Assembly: GCA_905480195.1 (NCBI GenBank)
Contig: CAJQPN010000029.1
Span: forward strand, 35,263-99,262
Source of the DNA: an uncultured Acidimicrobiales bacterium
GTDB taxonomy: Bacteria > Actinomycetota > Acidimicrobiia > Acidimicrobiales > Aldehydirespiratoraceae
Direction: 5' to 3'
Length of the DNA stretch: 64,000 bases
Position numbers and translations under genes: made by a program. The notes below the pieces were generated by a model that had not been told where the DNA came from, did no database searches, and saw only the letters and a program-made list of their open reading frames with translations. The number at the start of each line of letters is the position of its first letter. Within the stretch, counting starts at the first letter, position 1. This document shows positions 45,952 through 53,825 of the stretch, piece after piece.

Positions 45952-46932
45952 TCAGCCCAGACGCCGGTCTCCCCAGACGAGAACGGTCTTGCCGGTCGTG
46001 CGGCCGGCGGCCACATCATCCACTCGGCGCAGTGCGCTCTCCATGTGGTCGACGACCGTCACGCACGCGTCAAGCGCATCGCCACGGTGGAGATCGAAGA
46101 TCTTCCTCGCAGCACGGTCGACGACATCGCGACGTTGCTCGGCGTACGGCTCCCAGAACACGCCCATCAGTGAGAGGTTCTTTACCAACGCATAGTTCGC
46201 GGGCATCGACGAAAGGACGCCCGATGTGAACCCGACCGACACCAGACGGCCCTCGAATCGCAGAAGCTTGAGTGACCGTTCAAACACGTCGCCCCCTACA
46301 GGATCGATCACGACATCGACTCCGTCAGGGGCGGCTTCGGCGAGGATCTTGTGCCAGTCGTCGGACCGGTTATCGACCACGACCTCGGCACCGAGTCGCT
46401 GTGGGGTGGCCATCTTTGTCGCCGAGCAGGTAGCGAACACCCGGGCACCTGCGGCCACTGCGAGTTGCACGGCCATCGTGCCGACCCCTCCGGCGGCGGC
46501 GTGAACGACGACGATTTCGCCGGGCTCGACTCGCGCACGGTGGTGCAGGCTGATCCACGCTGTCTGGGCGTTGAGGTTGATCGCAACGACATCGACCAGG
46601 TCGAGGGCGGGTGGAACCGCGATGACGCCTCGGGGTGAGCAACGGCAGCGTTCGGCCCAGCTTCCGGAGCCTGGCTCGACGAGCCCGGCCACCAGCGAGC
46701 CGACGGGATGATCAACGGCATCGGATTCGACGACGATGCCAGCGACCTCGAGCCCGGCGACAAAGGGCCGTCGGGGCCGGATCTGATGTTTGCCGTCGAT
46801 CAGGAGCCGATCGGCGAAGTTCGCTGCAGCAGCCTCGACCTGCACGATCATCTCACCGGCTCTGAGGGCCGGGTCAGACAGGTCCGAAGTGAATCGCGCC
46901 GCACCCTTCTCCTCGACGAACCACCCTCGCAT
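45952..46932 (-). CDS. Quinone oxidoreductase-like MDR protein
   Basis: 326-residue medium-chain dehydrogenase/reductase of the zinc-free quinone oxidoreductase type. The NADPH motif is HAAAGGVGTMAVQLA, preceded by NAQTAWISLHHRARV; structural-zinc cysteines are absent. ATG 46932 shares one base with the thioesterase stop. It is the last gene of a minus-strand redox operon. The substrate is unknown; quinones or enones are usual. Confidence 0.85.
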   Translation of the reverse strand: MRGWFVEEKGAARFTSDLSDPALRAGEMIVQVEAAAANFADRLLIDGKHQIRPRRPFVAGLEVAGIVVESDAVDHPVGSLVAGLVEPGSGSWAERCRCSPRGVIAVPPALDLVDVVAINLNAQTAWISLHHRARVEPGEIVVVHAAAGGVGTMAVQLAVAAGARVFATCSATKMATPQRLGAEVVVDNRSDDWHKILAEAAPDGVDVVIDPVGGDVFERSLKLLRFEGRLVSVGFTSGVLSSMPANYALVKNLSLMGVFWEPYAEQRRDVVDRAARKIFDLHRGDALDACVTVVDHMESALRRVDDVAAGRTTGKTVLVWGDRRLG

Positions 46933-47306
46933 CAGTCGTAGGGAACTGCTGTCTGCGTGCCTCGAGCGACCAAGCGACCCGCTTCGTCGTGCAGTTCGCC
47001 GCTGGCGAAGAGCAAGCGGCGACCGCGCTTGTCGACGACGCCGGTCGAGGTGACGGGTCCGATCGCCGGACGCAGGATCTCGACGGTGATCGAGGCCGTC
47101 GAAAGACCATTTGCCGCCATCGCCATCGCCATGTCGAGCATTGCGACAACGATGCCGCCCTGCACGACGCCGCCGCCGATAGTCCACTCGGGCTGCGGGT
47201 CAAACCGCAGAACACAGCGATCGTCGGCGTCCTCGATGACCTTCGGTTCGAGGAGGTCCTTGATGGAGCGATCCAGTCCATCCCAGACGGTGGGGGCTTC
47301 ACTCAC
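46932..47306 (-). CDS. PaaI-type hotdog thioesterase
   Basis: 124-residue single-hotdog thioesterase (PaaI/4HBT). The helix segment GGVVQGGIVVAMLDMAMAMAA and strands ITVEILRPAIGPV are characteristic; the acidic Asp in MLDMAM is the catalytic candidate. GTG 47306 overlaps the stop of the candidate selenoprotein gene as GTGA, and its stop overlaps the next start. Acyl-CoA specificity unknown. Confidence 0.85.
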   Translation of the reverse strand: MSEAPTVWDGLDRSIKDLLEPKVIEDADDRCVLRFDPQPEWTIGGGVVQGGIVVAMLDMAMAMAANGLSTASITVEILRPAIGPVTSTGVVDKRGRRLLFASGELHDEAGRLVARGTQTAVPYD

Positions 47307-47920
47307 GAAGGACGGTCGCCGAACTCGGGCCGCTCGGTGCGGGTACGTTTGAGTTCCCAGAAGCCGTCAACGCCCATGATCGCAACCATGGCATCCCATA
47401 GCGTGAGGCTGTCTTCCTTGCTGGGCACGCGGGTGATGACCGGGCCGAAGATGCCCTGACGAGTGCCGTCGGCGCCGTCCAGCGCGATGATGGGCGTGCC
47501 GACGTCGTCACCGACGAGTTCGAGACCTGCGTCGTGCCGACGACGGATCTCGGCATCGAACGACTCGTCGTCGAATGCCGCAGCGTGCGATACCGGCAAG
47601 CCCGCGGACACGAGGGCATCGACGATGTCGAAGTCGCGTTCACCGTCGTGATGGATGCGCGTGCCGAGCTCCCAGTACAGCGCGAACACGCCGTCGTTTC
47701 CCTCGGTCGCGCGCACCGACTCCATAACGCGCAGCATCTTGAAGGTCGCCAACACTCCGGTGTGGTACCGACTGCCCTCTGGCGGTTCGTTTTTCAGTAA
47801 CAGGCTGATCGGTTGCCACGTGACGTCGACGTCACGCTCGCTCTGCACTTCATCGACGACCCAACGGGCCGTCACCCAGCACCACGGTCAAGCCGGGTCG
47901 ACCCAAAATTCGATGTCCAT
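47303..47920 (-). CDS. Rv2466c-like DsbA-family oxidoreductase with in-frame UGA (candidate selenoprotein, UPWC)
   Basis: 205-residue thioredoxin-fold protein. Read from ATG 47920, the start is M-D-I-E-F-W-V-D-P-A, then TGA (47888-47890), then P-W-C-W. Rv2466c-type mycothiol-dependent reductases have CPWC here, so the TGA replaces the nucleophilic cysteine, giving UPWC with Cys14. Family similarity runs on both sides of the TGA (FWVDPA before; GDDVGTP, FGPV and FWELKRTRTE after). A SECIS-like hairpin follows at 47855-47873. Starting instead at GTG 47875 removes the whole active site and is unlikely. It overlaps the thioesterase start. A sequencing error (TGC read as TGA) or a pseudogene is the alternative. 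Confidence 0.75.
47855..47873 (-). promoter_or_regulatory. Candidate bacterial SECIS hairpin
   Basis: In the mRNA, GACGGCCC pairs with GGGUCGUC around loop GUU: an 8-bp stem with one G-U wobble, extendable by a U-G pair. The loop begins with G and that G is 23 nt after the UGA, within the 16-37 nt usual for bacterial SECIS, whose loop has a G in its first two positions. It would recruit SelB to decode UGA 47888-47890 as selenocysteine. Confidence 0.7.
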
Positions 47921-47979
47921 CTGATGACCATAGCGAAGCCGCCGGGCACTCCCCGCCGCAGCGAGCCAACCGTCGTCGG

Positions 47980-49140
47980 CTACGAGAGGCCGACTCGGGC
48001 TTCACCTGCCGCCCACTCGGGCCAGCGCCTGCGACTGTTCTCGGCGAGTCGGTGCATGAGCGCAATTGCTCCAGGGTCGTCGTCACCGGGGCGGGTGTCG
48101 AGGACGCCGTCTTTCACCATGGCATCGATGACCGCCCGACCGAGTTCGGTGCGCACGATCGTCAGCGTCCAGTCGGTCTCGTTTCCGATACCACCGGTGG
48201 AGATGTCGGCGTGCTCGGCTGCAAAGTCGGGGCACAGGGTGCAGCCCTCACGGGTCCAGGCGTGGCACTCCTTGAGGTTGATCTCGTGGTACTCCCCGTC
48301 CTTGGTCCAGATCTGGAACACGCCCTTGATGTTCATTTTCGCGATGTTCTCCTTCTTGAGGCCGTACTTGACCTCGAAGAGCTCGTCGAAGAGTGCGTCG
48401 TCGAACGACTTGGAGCAGAGCAGTCCGATATTGAGCTTGAACGGTTTCGACACCTTGCCGATCTTGCGGTGCCACATGACCGGGGCGACCGAGGTCTGGC
48501 AGCTCATACCGACGAGCGCAAGGCGTTCGAGACCCCTCTCTTTGGCCTCGCCAAACGCCATTGTGTTGGCCGAGTACGTGTAGCGGCTGCCGGCACCACG
48601 AAGCACCTCGTCCCGGTTGGTGGCAACCATCGGGAACGCCTTCCAGCCTGGCTCGCCGTTGGGCAGGTTTTCGACGCCGGAGGTGAGCGCTCCATCGATG
48701 ATGTCGTTCTCGAGCAGCCAGATGAGCATCGCTGACACGAGGCCACCGTCCTGGCCCGTCTCGTAGACGAAGTCGTCGCTCGCTCGGGCCAAAAGGATGT
48801 CGGAGTAGATGCCCGACACCTCACCGGGTTCTCGCTCGCGACCGTGGAGGTGCTTGTCGGCCTCGGGCTCCCACATGCGGAACCGAGGGCAGGCCCGGGT
48901 GCAGGAGGTGCAACCCTTCTGGCCGTGAATGCAGTCTGATTCACCGAGTTCGTCTTCGAGGTGGAACGGCTTGTAGGCGCCGGGCTCGTGTTCGTAGCCG
49001 ATCACATCGTGCGGGCAACTGATGACACAGCCAGCACAACCGGTGCAGAGTCCGCTGGTGATTACCTCGTCGTGGAGTTCTTTCCACTGGTAGGTCCAAC
49101 GCTCTTTCTTGGCAGGGGGAGCAGCTTCGGTGACGGCCAT
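47980..49140 (-). CDS. FrhB/FdhB-family F420-linked iron-sulfur flavoprotein
   Basis: 386-residue protein of the coenzyme F420 hydrogenase/dehydrogenase beta-subunit family. Two [4Fe-4S] sites are at the N terminus: Cys32, 35, 38, 42 and Cys70, 77, 80, 84. The FrhB N- and C-domains follow (GQDGGLVSAMLIWLLEN; LNIGLLCSKSFDD; CTLCPDFAAEHADIS). Such subunits pass electrons between F420H2, FAD and Fe-S centres. It starts 10 nt after the rhodanese gene and ends 59 nt before the candidate selenoprotein. Confidence 0.88.
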   Translation of the reverse strand: MAVTEAAPPAKKERWTYQWKELHDEVITSGLCTGCAGCVISCPHDVIGYEHEPGAYKPFHLEDELGESDCIHGQKGCTSCTRACPRFRMWEPEADKHLHGREREPGEVSGIYSDILLARASDDFVYETGQDGGLVSAMLIWLLENDIIDGALTSGVENLPNGEPGWKAFPMVATNRDEVLRGAGSRYTYSANTMAFGEAKERGLERLALVGMSCQTSVAPVMWHRKIGKVSKPFKLNIGLLCSKSFDDALFDELFEVKYGLKKENIAKMNIKGVFQIWTKDGEYHEINLKECHAWTREGCTLCPDFAAEHADISTGGIGNETDWTLTIVRTELGRAVIDAMVKDGVLDTRPGDDDPGAIALMHRLAENSRRRWPEWAAGEARVGLS

Positions 49141-49149
49141 AGGGCGAAC

Positions 49150-49560
49150 CTAGCGCCCTCGGAACTCGTCGTAGGCAACAACCGGGAGCCCGTCGGATTC
49201 CCACCCGGCGAAGCCGGTCTCGATGTGGCTGATCCGAGGCACGCCCATGTCGAGAAGGGTCTTGGCTGCGAGCGCGGATCGCCAACCCGCCGCACAGCAC
49301 AAGATGAACTCGCGGTCTTCTTGGAAGACGGCCTTTGCATACGGCGAGGATGGGTCGAACCAGAACTCGAGCATGCCGCGGGGTGAGTGGTTCGACCCGG
49401 CCATCGCTCCCGTGCGCTGGACCTCGCGAACGTCGCGGATGTCGATGATGAGTGCACCTTCGTCGTCAACGCGGCGCTTGGCCTCGGTGGGAGAGAGGTT
49501 GTCGAGGTGCTGCTTGGCTTCCTCGACCATCTCGTTCACGGGTCTGATCGACATCGTCAT
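49150..49560 (-). CDS. Rhodanese-domain protein
   Basis: 136-residue single-domain rhodanese with active-site loop CCAAGWRSA; Cys89 is the persulfide-forming residue, and Cys88 precedes it. It moves sulfane sulfur (or possibly selenium) to thiol acceptors. It heads the minus-strand run of F420-type flavoprotein, candidate selenoprotein, thioesterase and quinone reductase. ATG 49560 is used; ATG 49554 is also possible. About 145 bp without a gene lies upstream. Confidence 0.88.
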   Translation of the reverse strand: MTMSIRPVNEMVEEAKQHLDNLSPTEAKRRVDDEGALIIDIRDVREVQRTGAMAGSNHSPRGMLEFWFDPSSPYAKAVFQEDREFILCCAAGWRSALAAKTLLDMGVPRISHIETGFAGWESDGLPVVAYDEFRGR

Positions 49561-49705
49561 TGCTCCTGGGCCTTGGGCTTCGTTGCAGCATCGTGGCCGG
49601 AGGAGCGGCCCGAGCGCCAGCTCGTCGACATTTCGGCCCGCCGTTGCCTTCGCGATGTCGTTGTGAGAACGGGGACTGAGCGGCTCGCAGGGCCAGACAG
49701 CAAGC

Positions 49706-50632
49706 TCAGGATCGTTGCGATCCGTTTGCGATCAGATTCTCCAGCACCTCGTCTTGTCCGATCGGTGCAGGGGTTTTCGCAGCGAGATCACGGTGCAGGT
49801 AGGCGTCGAGGGGGGCGTCCCAGGACGGGATGGTGTTCGCCTCCTCGTCGTAGGCCGCGAGCCAGAGCGGCATCCACGACGGGTTGGCCTGTTTCCTGGG
49901 ATCGTGCGAGCGCAAGAGGGTGACCGCCATGGTCGGCACGACCTCGGAGGCGAAGCCAAGGCCCCACTTCCAGAGACGGAACCACGCCACGGGGCTGAGT
50001 ACCCGACGCCAGGCGGTCAGCTGCACCATCACCCCGCAAAAGATGAACCAGACGAGCATCACGAAGCACACTGCCATTGCCGTGGCATAGCGAAGGCGAC
50101 TGCCGTCTACCGCGGCCCAGACGTCGTGGGCGACCGTCTTGTGTTCGACCTCCTCGGCGAGGTGCCAGAGCACCAAAGTGGCTGGTTCGGGATCGGCCCC
50201 GCGGAACAGCTCGTGGCGGTTGCTGTCCATCCACCGAGCTGCTGCGAATGCTGTGGCTTCGAAACCCGCAGCGTAAGAGATTGCGAACTTGCGGCCCATA
50301 CGGCGGGTGAGAAAGCCGTAGCTCCACTTCAGCCACCGTTCGACGTGGCGAAGCGCCGGATGTTGGGCGACGAGGAGTTCGTTGAAGCGTCGATGCTGCT
50401 TGCTGTGTTCTCGTTCCTGCTCCAGGTAGGCCTGTACCTCACGCTCGAGTACGTCGTCGTGGATCTCAGGGAGCGCGTCGCGCACGGCCTTCATCACGTA
50501 CGGCTCGCCGTAGGGCATCCCGAGTGACAACGCATTGACCGCCGCTGCGAACTCCGGTTTGAGCGGTTGCCAGCGTGCTCGGGTGTCGTCTCGCCATTCC
50601 AGGCGGATCGGTCGATGGGGAACGGTCGTCAC
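49706..50632 (-). CDS. Metal-dependent hydrolase family protein (PF10118-like)
   Basis: 308-residue protein resembling PF10118 metal-dependent hydrolases. Acid/His motifs suited to a di-metal site include EREVQAYLEQEREHSKQHRRFNE, GFEATAFAAARWM and HLAEEVEHKTVAHD; together they resemble a ferritin-like di-iron helix bundle. One hydrophobic span lies at about 183-205. GTG 50632 start. Function unknown; it lies downstream of tRNA-Arg on the same strand. Confidence 0.75.
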   Translation of the reverse strand: MTTVPHRPIRLEWRDDTRARWQPLKPEFAAAVNALSLGMPYGEPYVMKAVRDALPEIHDDVLEREVQAYLEQEREHSKQHRRFNELLVAQHPALRHVERWLKWSYGFLTRRMGRKFAISYAAGFEATAFAAARWMDSNRHELFRGADPEPATLVLWHLAEEVEHKTVAHDVWAAVDGSRLRYATAMAVCFVMLVWFIFCGVMVQLTAWRRVLSPVAWFRLWKWGLGFASEVVPTMAVTLLRSHDPRKQANPSWMPLWLAAYDEEANTIPSWDAPLDAYLHRDLAAKTPAPIGQDEVLENLIANGSQRS

Positions 50633-50720
50633 AGTCTTCTCCTGTCGCCGTACCCGTCGGCCGACTTGAGGCGAACTGGAGCGGGCCGAGGAGGCCAGGT
50701 GGGCGAAACGCGCATTTCAG

Positions 50721-50792
50721 CGCCCTCGGCAGGACTCGAACCTGCGCACACGGCTCCGGAGGCCGATGCTCTATCCGCTGAGCTACGAGGGC
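50721..50792 (-). tRNA. tRNA-Arg (anticodon CCG)
   Basis: 72-nt cloverleaf on the minus strand: acceptor GCCCTCG/CGAGGGC with discriminator G, D-arm GCTC...GAGC, anticodon loop CTCCGGA (anticodon CCG), T-arm GCAGG-TTCGAGT-CCTGC. The first anticodon-stem pair looks like a U-U mismatch. CCA is not encoded. It lies 82 bp from the divergent argS. Confidence 0.93.
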
Positions 50793-50874
50793 GTGCCCCA
50801 AGGGTGGGGGCGGCGTCACCCTACCCCCAAACCTCACTCGGACAACGAGGGCGCGGCGGTAGCATCGAGCCTCC

Positions 50875-52482
50875 ATGGACGTACGAGATCACCTTCGTGA
50901 TGCATTACGGAACGCGCTTGTCCGAGCCGGTGTCGATCCGGTTCCCGACGAGATAGCGCTCGAGCGTCCTGCGAACCTCGATCACGGCGACTGGTCCTCG
51001 AACGTGGCGCTCGCCACCGCCAAGACGACAGGAAAGAGTCCTCGCGAACTCGGGCAGGCTCTCGTCGACGCACTCAGCACCGACCTGCCGGCTCACGTAA
51101 CCGGCGTAGAGATCGCAGGGCCCGGTTTCGTCAACTTCCGCCTTGCCGACTCTTGGCTCCACGACACCTTGGTCGACGTGATCGACCAAGGTGTCGACGG
51201 CTACGCGCGCCCCGATCTCGGTAATGGGGTGCACGTGAATGTGGAGTTCGTCAGCGCAAACCCGAACAAGCCGTTGCACGCAGGGCATGGTCGCGGTGCC
51301 TGCTACGGCGACTCGATTGCTCGCCTGAAGGAGCGCTGCGGTTTCAGGGTCACTCGGGAGACGTACATCAACGACCGTGGTGTGCAGATGACCAACTATG
51401 CCAACTCCCTCGCCGCGTCCAAGGCGGGTGAGCCGATTCCCGAGGACGGGTATCAGGGCGAGTACGTCCATGAGTGGGCAGCCGAGATGCCCGCCGACGC
51501 CGACCCGCTCGAGTGGGGACTCGAACGTGGCAAGACGAGCCACGCAGCCACGCTCGAGACGCTCGGTATCCATCACGAGATCTGGTTCAGCGAGCGCTCC
51601 CTCGTCGCGAGCGGTGCGATCGACGCAGCGATGGACGACCTGCGTGAACGCAACGCCGTTTTCGAACAGGACGGTGCAGTGTGGCTGCGCTCGACCGACT
51701 TCGGTGATGACAAGGATCGGGTTCTCGTCAAGAGCGACGGCGACCTCACCTACCTCACGCCGGACATCGCCTATCACCGCAACAAGTTCGAACGATCCGA
51801 CGCGCTGTTCAACGTGTGGGGCGCCGATCACCACGGCTACGTCGCTCGTATGAAGGCGGCGATGCAGTTGCTCGGCCACGACCCTGACGAACTGGAGATC
51901 GCCATCACCCAGATGGTCGATTTCGTGAAGGACGGCGAGCCGATGAAAATGTCGGGCCGGTCCGGCAACCAGATCGATCTTGACGACATCATCGCCGAGG
52001 TCGGGCCTGACGCAGCCCGGTTCACCTACCTGATGCAATCCGTCGACTCCCGGCAGACCTTCGATCTCGACGAGGTTGCAAACCAAGGGATGGAGAATCC
52101 GGTCTTCTACGTGCAGTACGCCCACGCTCGGATCTGTTCGATTCTCGCCAAGGCAGAGGAGGCTGGGGTCGAGCGAGCGCCCTTGGCGGCGGTCGACCGG
52201 GCGTTGCTGGTGAACGAACGCGAGCTCGCTCTGCTTCGGAGCCTTCAGGAGCTTCCCGACATCGTGCGGATCGCCTGCATCGACAATGCCCCCCACCGGG
52301 TGGCCGCATGGGCTCGGGAGCAGGCCGCTGCGCTGCACGGCTTCTACCACGACTGCTATGTGATGGGCGACGGTGTGTCGGCTGCGCTCACCCAGGCTCG
52401 TCTCGCCCTCGTTGCGGCCTCGCAGGTCGGTCTCCAAATTGCGCTCGACCTGCTAGGCGTTTCGGCTCCGGAGTCGATGTAG
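50875..52482 (+). CDS. argS: Arginyl-tRNA synthetase
   Basis: 535-residue class I synthetase. N-terminal Add-1 domain, then HAGHGRG (HIGH signature) after VSANPNKPL, the KMSG segment (MKMSGRSG) replacing KMSKS, and the C-terminal DALR anticodon-binding domain. ATG 50875. It charges tRNA-Arg, one isoacceptor of which is encoded just upstream on the opposite strand. lysA follows 3 bases after its stop. Confidence 0.96.
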   Translation: MDVRDHLRDALRNALVRAGVDPVPDEIALERPANLDHGDWSSNVALATAKTTGKSPRELGQALVDALSTDLPAHVTGVEIAGPGFVNFRLADSWLHDTLVDVIDQGVDGYARPDLGNGVHVNVEFVSANPNKPLHAGHGRGACYGDSIARLKERCGFRVTRETYINDRGVQMTNYANSLAASKAGEPIPEDGYQGEYVHEWAAEMPADADPLEWGLERGKTSHAATLETLGIHHEIWFSERSLVASGAIDAAMDDLRERNAVFEQDGAVWLRSTDFGDDKDRVLVKSDGDLTYLTPDIAYHRNKFERSDALFNVWGADHHGYVARMKAAMQLLGHDPDELEIAITQMVDFVKDGEPMKMSGRSGNQIDLDDIIAEVGPDAARFTYLMQSVDSRQTFDLDEVANQGMENPVFYVQYAHARICSILAKAEEAGVERAPLAAVDRALLVNERELALLRSLQELPDIVRIACIDNAPHRVAAWAREQAAALHGFYHDCYVMGDGVSAALTQARLALVAASQVGLQIALDLLGVSAPESM

Positions 52483-52485
52483 GAC

Positions 52486-53749
52486 GTGCGGCCGCTTCCC
52501 ACCCGTCTGCTGCCTGATTCGGCCGAGGTCCTCAGCGGAGTCCTCCACATCGGTGGCTGCAATGTCCTCGATCTTGCAGCCGAGTTCGGTACGCCCGCAT
52601 TCGTCTACGACGAACAGCACCTTCGCGACCGGTGTCGCGAAGCGGTCGATGCCTTCGGCCCGGGCGTTGCCTATGCCACCAAGGCGTTCTTGTGTGAAGC
52701 GATGGCTCAGCTCGCCTACGAGGAGGGGATGCACCTATGTCGCCACCGGCGGCGAACTTCACGTTGCGCTTGTCGCCGGGGTGCCGGCCGACAAACTCGT
52801 CCTGCACGGCAACAACAAGTCATATGCCGAGCTTCGGATGGGGGTCGAGGCGGGGGTACATCGAATCGTGGTCGACAGCTTTGATGAGCTCGATCGGCTC
52901 GATCAGCTCCACGCCGAAACCGGTGTTACCCCGAAGGTGCTGCTGCGGCTCACCCCGGGAATCAAGGCCGAGACTCACGACTACATCTCGACGGGACAGG
53001 ACGACTCGAAGTTCGGTTTTGGCGTTTCGTCGGGGGCTGCAGAAGTTGCCATCGAACGGGCTCGCTCGGCGGCATCGGTCGATCTCGTTGGGATCCATGC
53101 GCACATCGGGAGCCAGGTGTTCGCAGTTGGTTCACTCGGCAAGGCCGCCGGTGTCATTGGTGAGATCGCCCTCAACCACGAGTTCGAGGAACTGTCGGTC
53201 GGGGGCGGACTCGGCGTGCCCTACGTCGAGGACGAACGGGCACCGACGATCGCTGAGTGGGGCAGGGTCGTTCGCGATGCCTGTGTTGAGGCGGGGGTCA
53301 GCGCTCGCATCACCGCCGAGCCGGGTCGTTCGATCGCAGCTGCCGCAGCGATCACGCTCTACACAGTCGGCACCATCAAGGACCTGCCCGGTATTCGCAC
53401 CTATGTCGCGGTCGACGGCGGTATGAGCGACAATCCGCGCCCAGTCCTCTACGGGTCGGGTTACGAGACCTTCCTTCCTCGCGATGTCGGTGCCGACCGG
53501 ACGAAGCGCGTCACGGTCGTCGGCAAGCATTGTGAGTCGGGTGACATTCTCGTTCGGGAAGGACTGGTGCCGGCCGACATCGTCGTCGGCGATGTCCTCG
53601 CCACCCCGGTCACCGGTGCCTACGGTCATTCCATGGGCTCGAACTACAACATGGTGCTGCGTCCTCCCGTCGTGTTCGTCCGCAATGGTGAGGCCCGACT
53701 CGTTGTTCGGCGCCAAACCTTTGACGATCTCACACGGTTCGACACCTGA
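52486..53749 (+). CDS. lysA: Diaminopimelate decarboxylase, interrupted by an apparent frameshift
   Basis: Last enzyme of lysine synthesis, PLP-dependent (fold type III). The N-terminal part, from GTG 52486 to about 52734, has the PLP lysine in AYATKAFLC and ends EEGMH. The rest reads in the next frame from GTC 52739: VATGGELHVAL, HAHIGSQVF, AEPGRSIAAA, CESGDILV, and the terminal segment YGHSMGSNYNMV. Between them only CTAT stands where LD (six bases) is expected, so two bases appear to be missing. The joined length (about 421) is normal. A sequencing error is likeliest because the gene is otherwise intact; true mutation or recoding are alternatives. Confidence 0.85.
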
Positions 53750-53825
53750 CCTGGCCACCGCCCTGTGGCTGTTCGGGTGACGAAAGCTGATCGGCCACCG
53801 GCCGTCGGCCGCTACGCTCCTCGCC

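Noticed and set aside
47303..47875. DsbA-family gene starting at GTG 47875 (190 residues)
   Set aside because: This start loses the PWC half of the active site and the first beta strand, while codons upstream up to ATG 47920 encode family sequence.
52735..52740. Programmed +1 frameshift in lysA
   Set aside because: The site lacks a known slippery sequence or stop codon, and two missing bases explain the alignment better than a +1 shift; kept only as an alternative.
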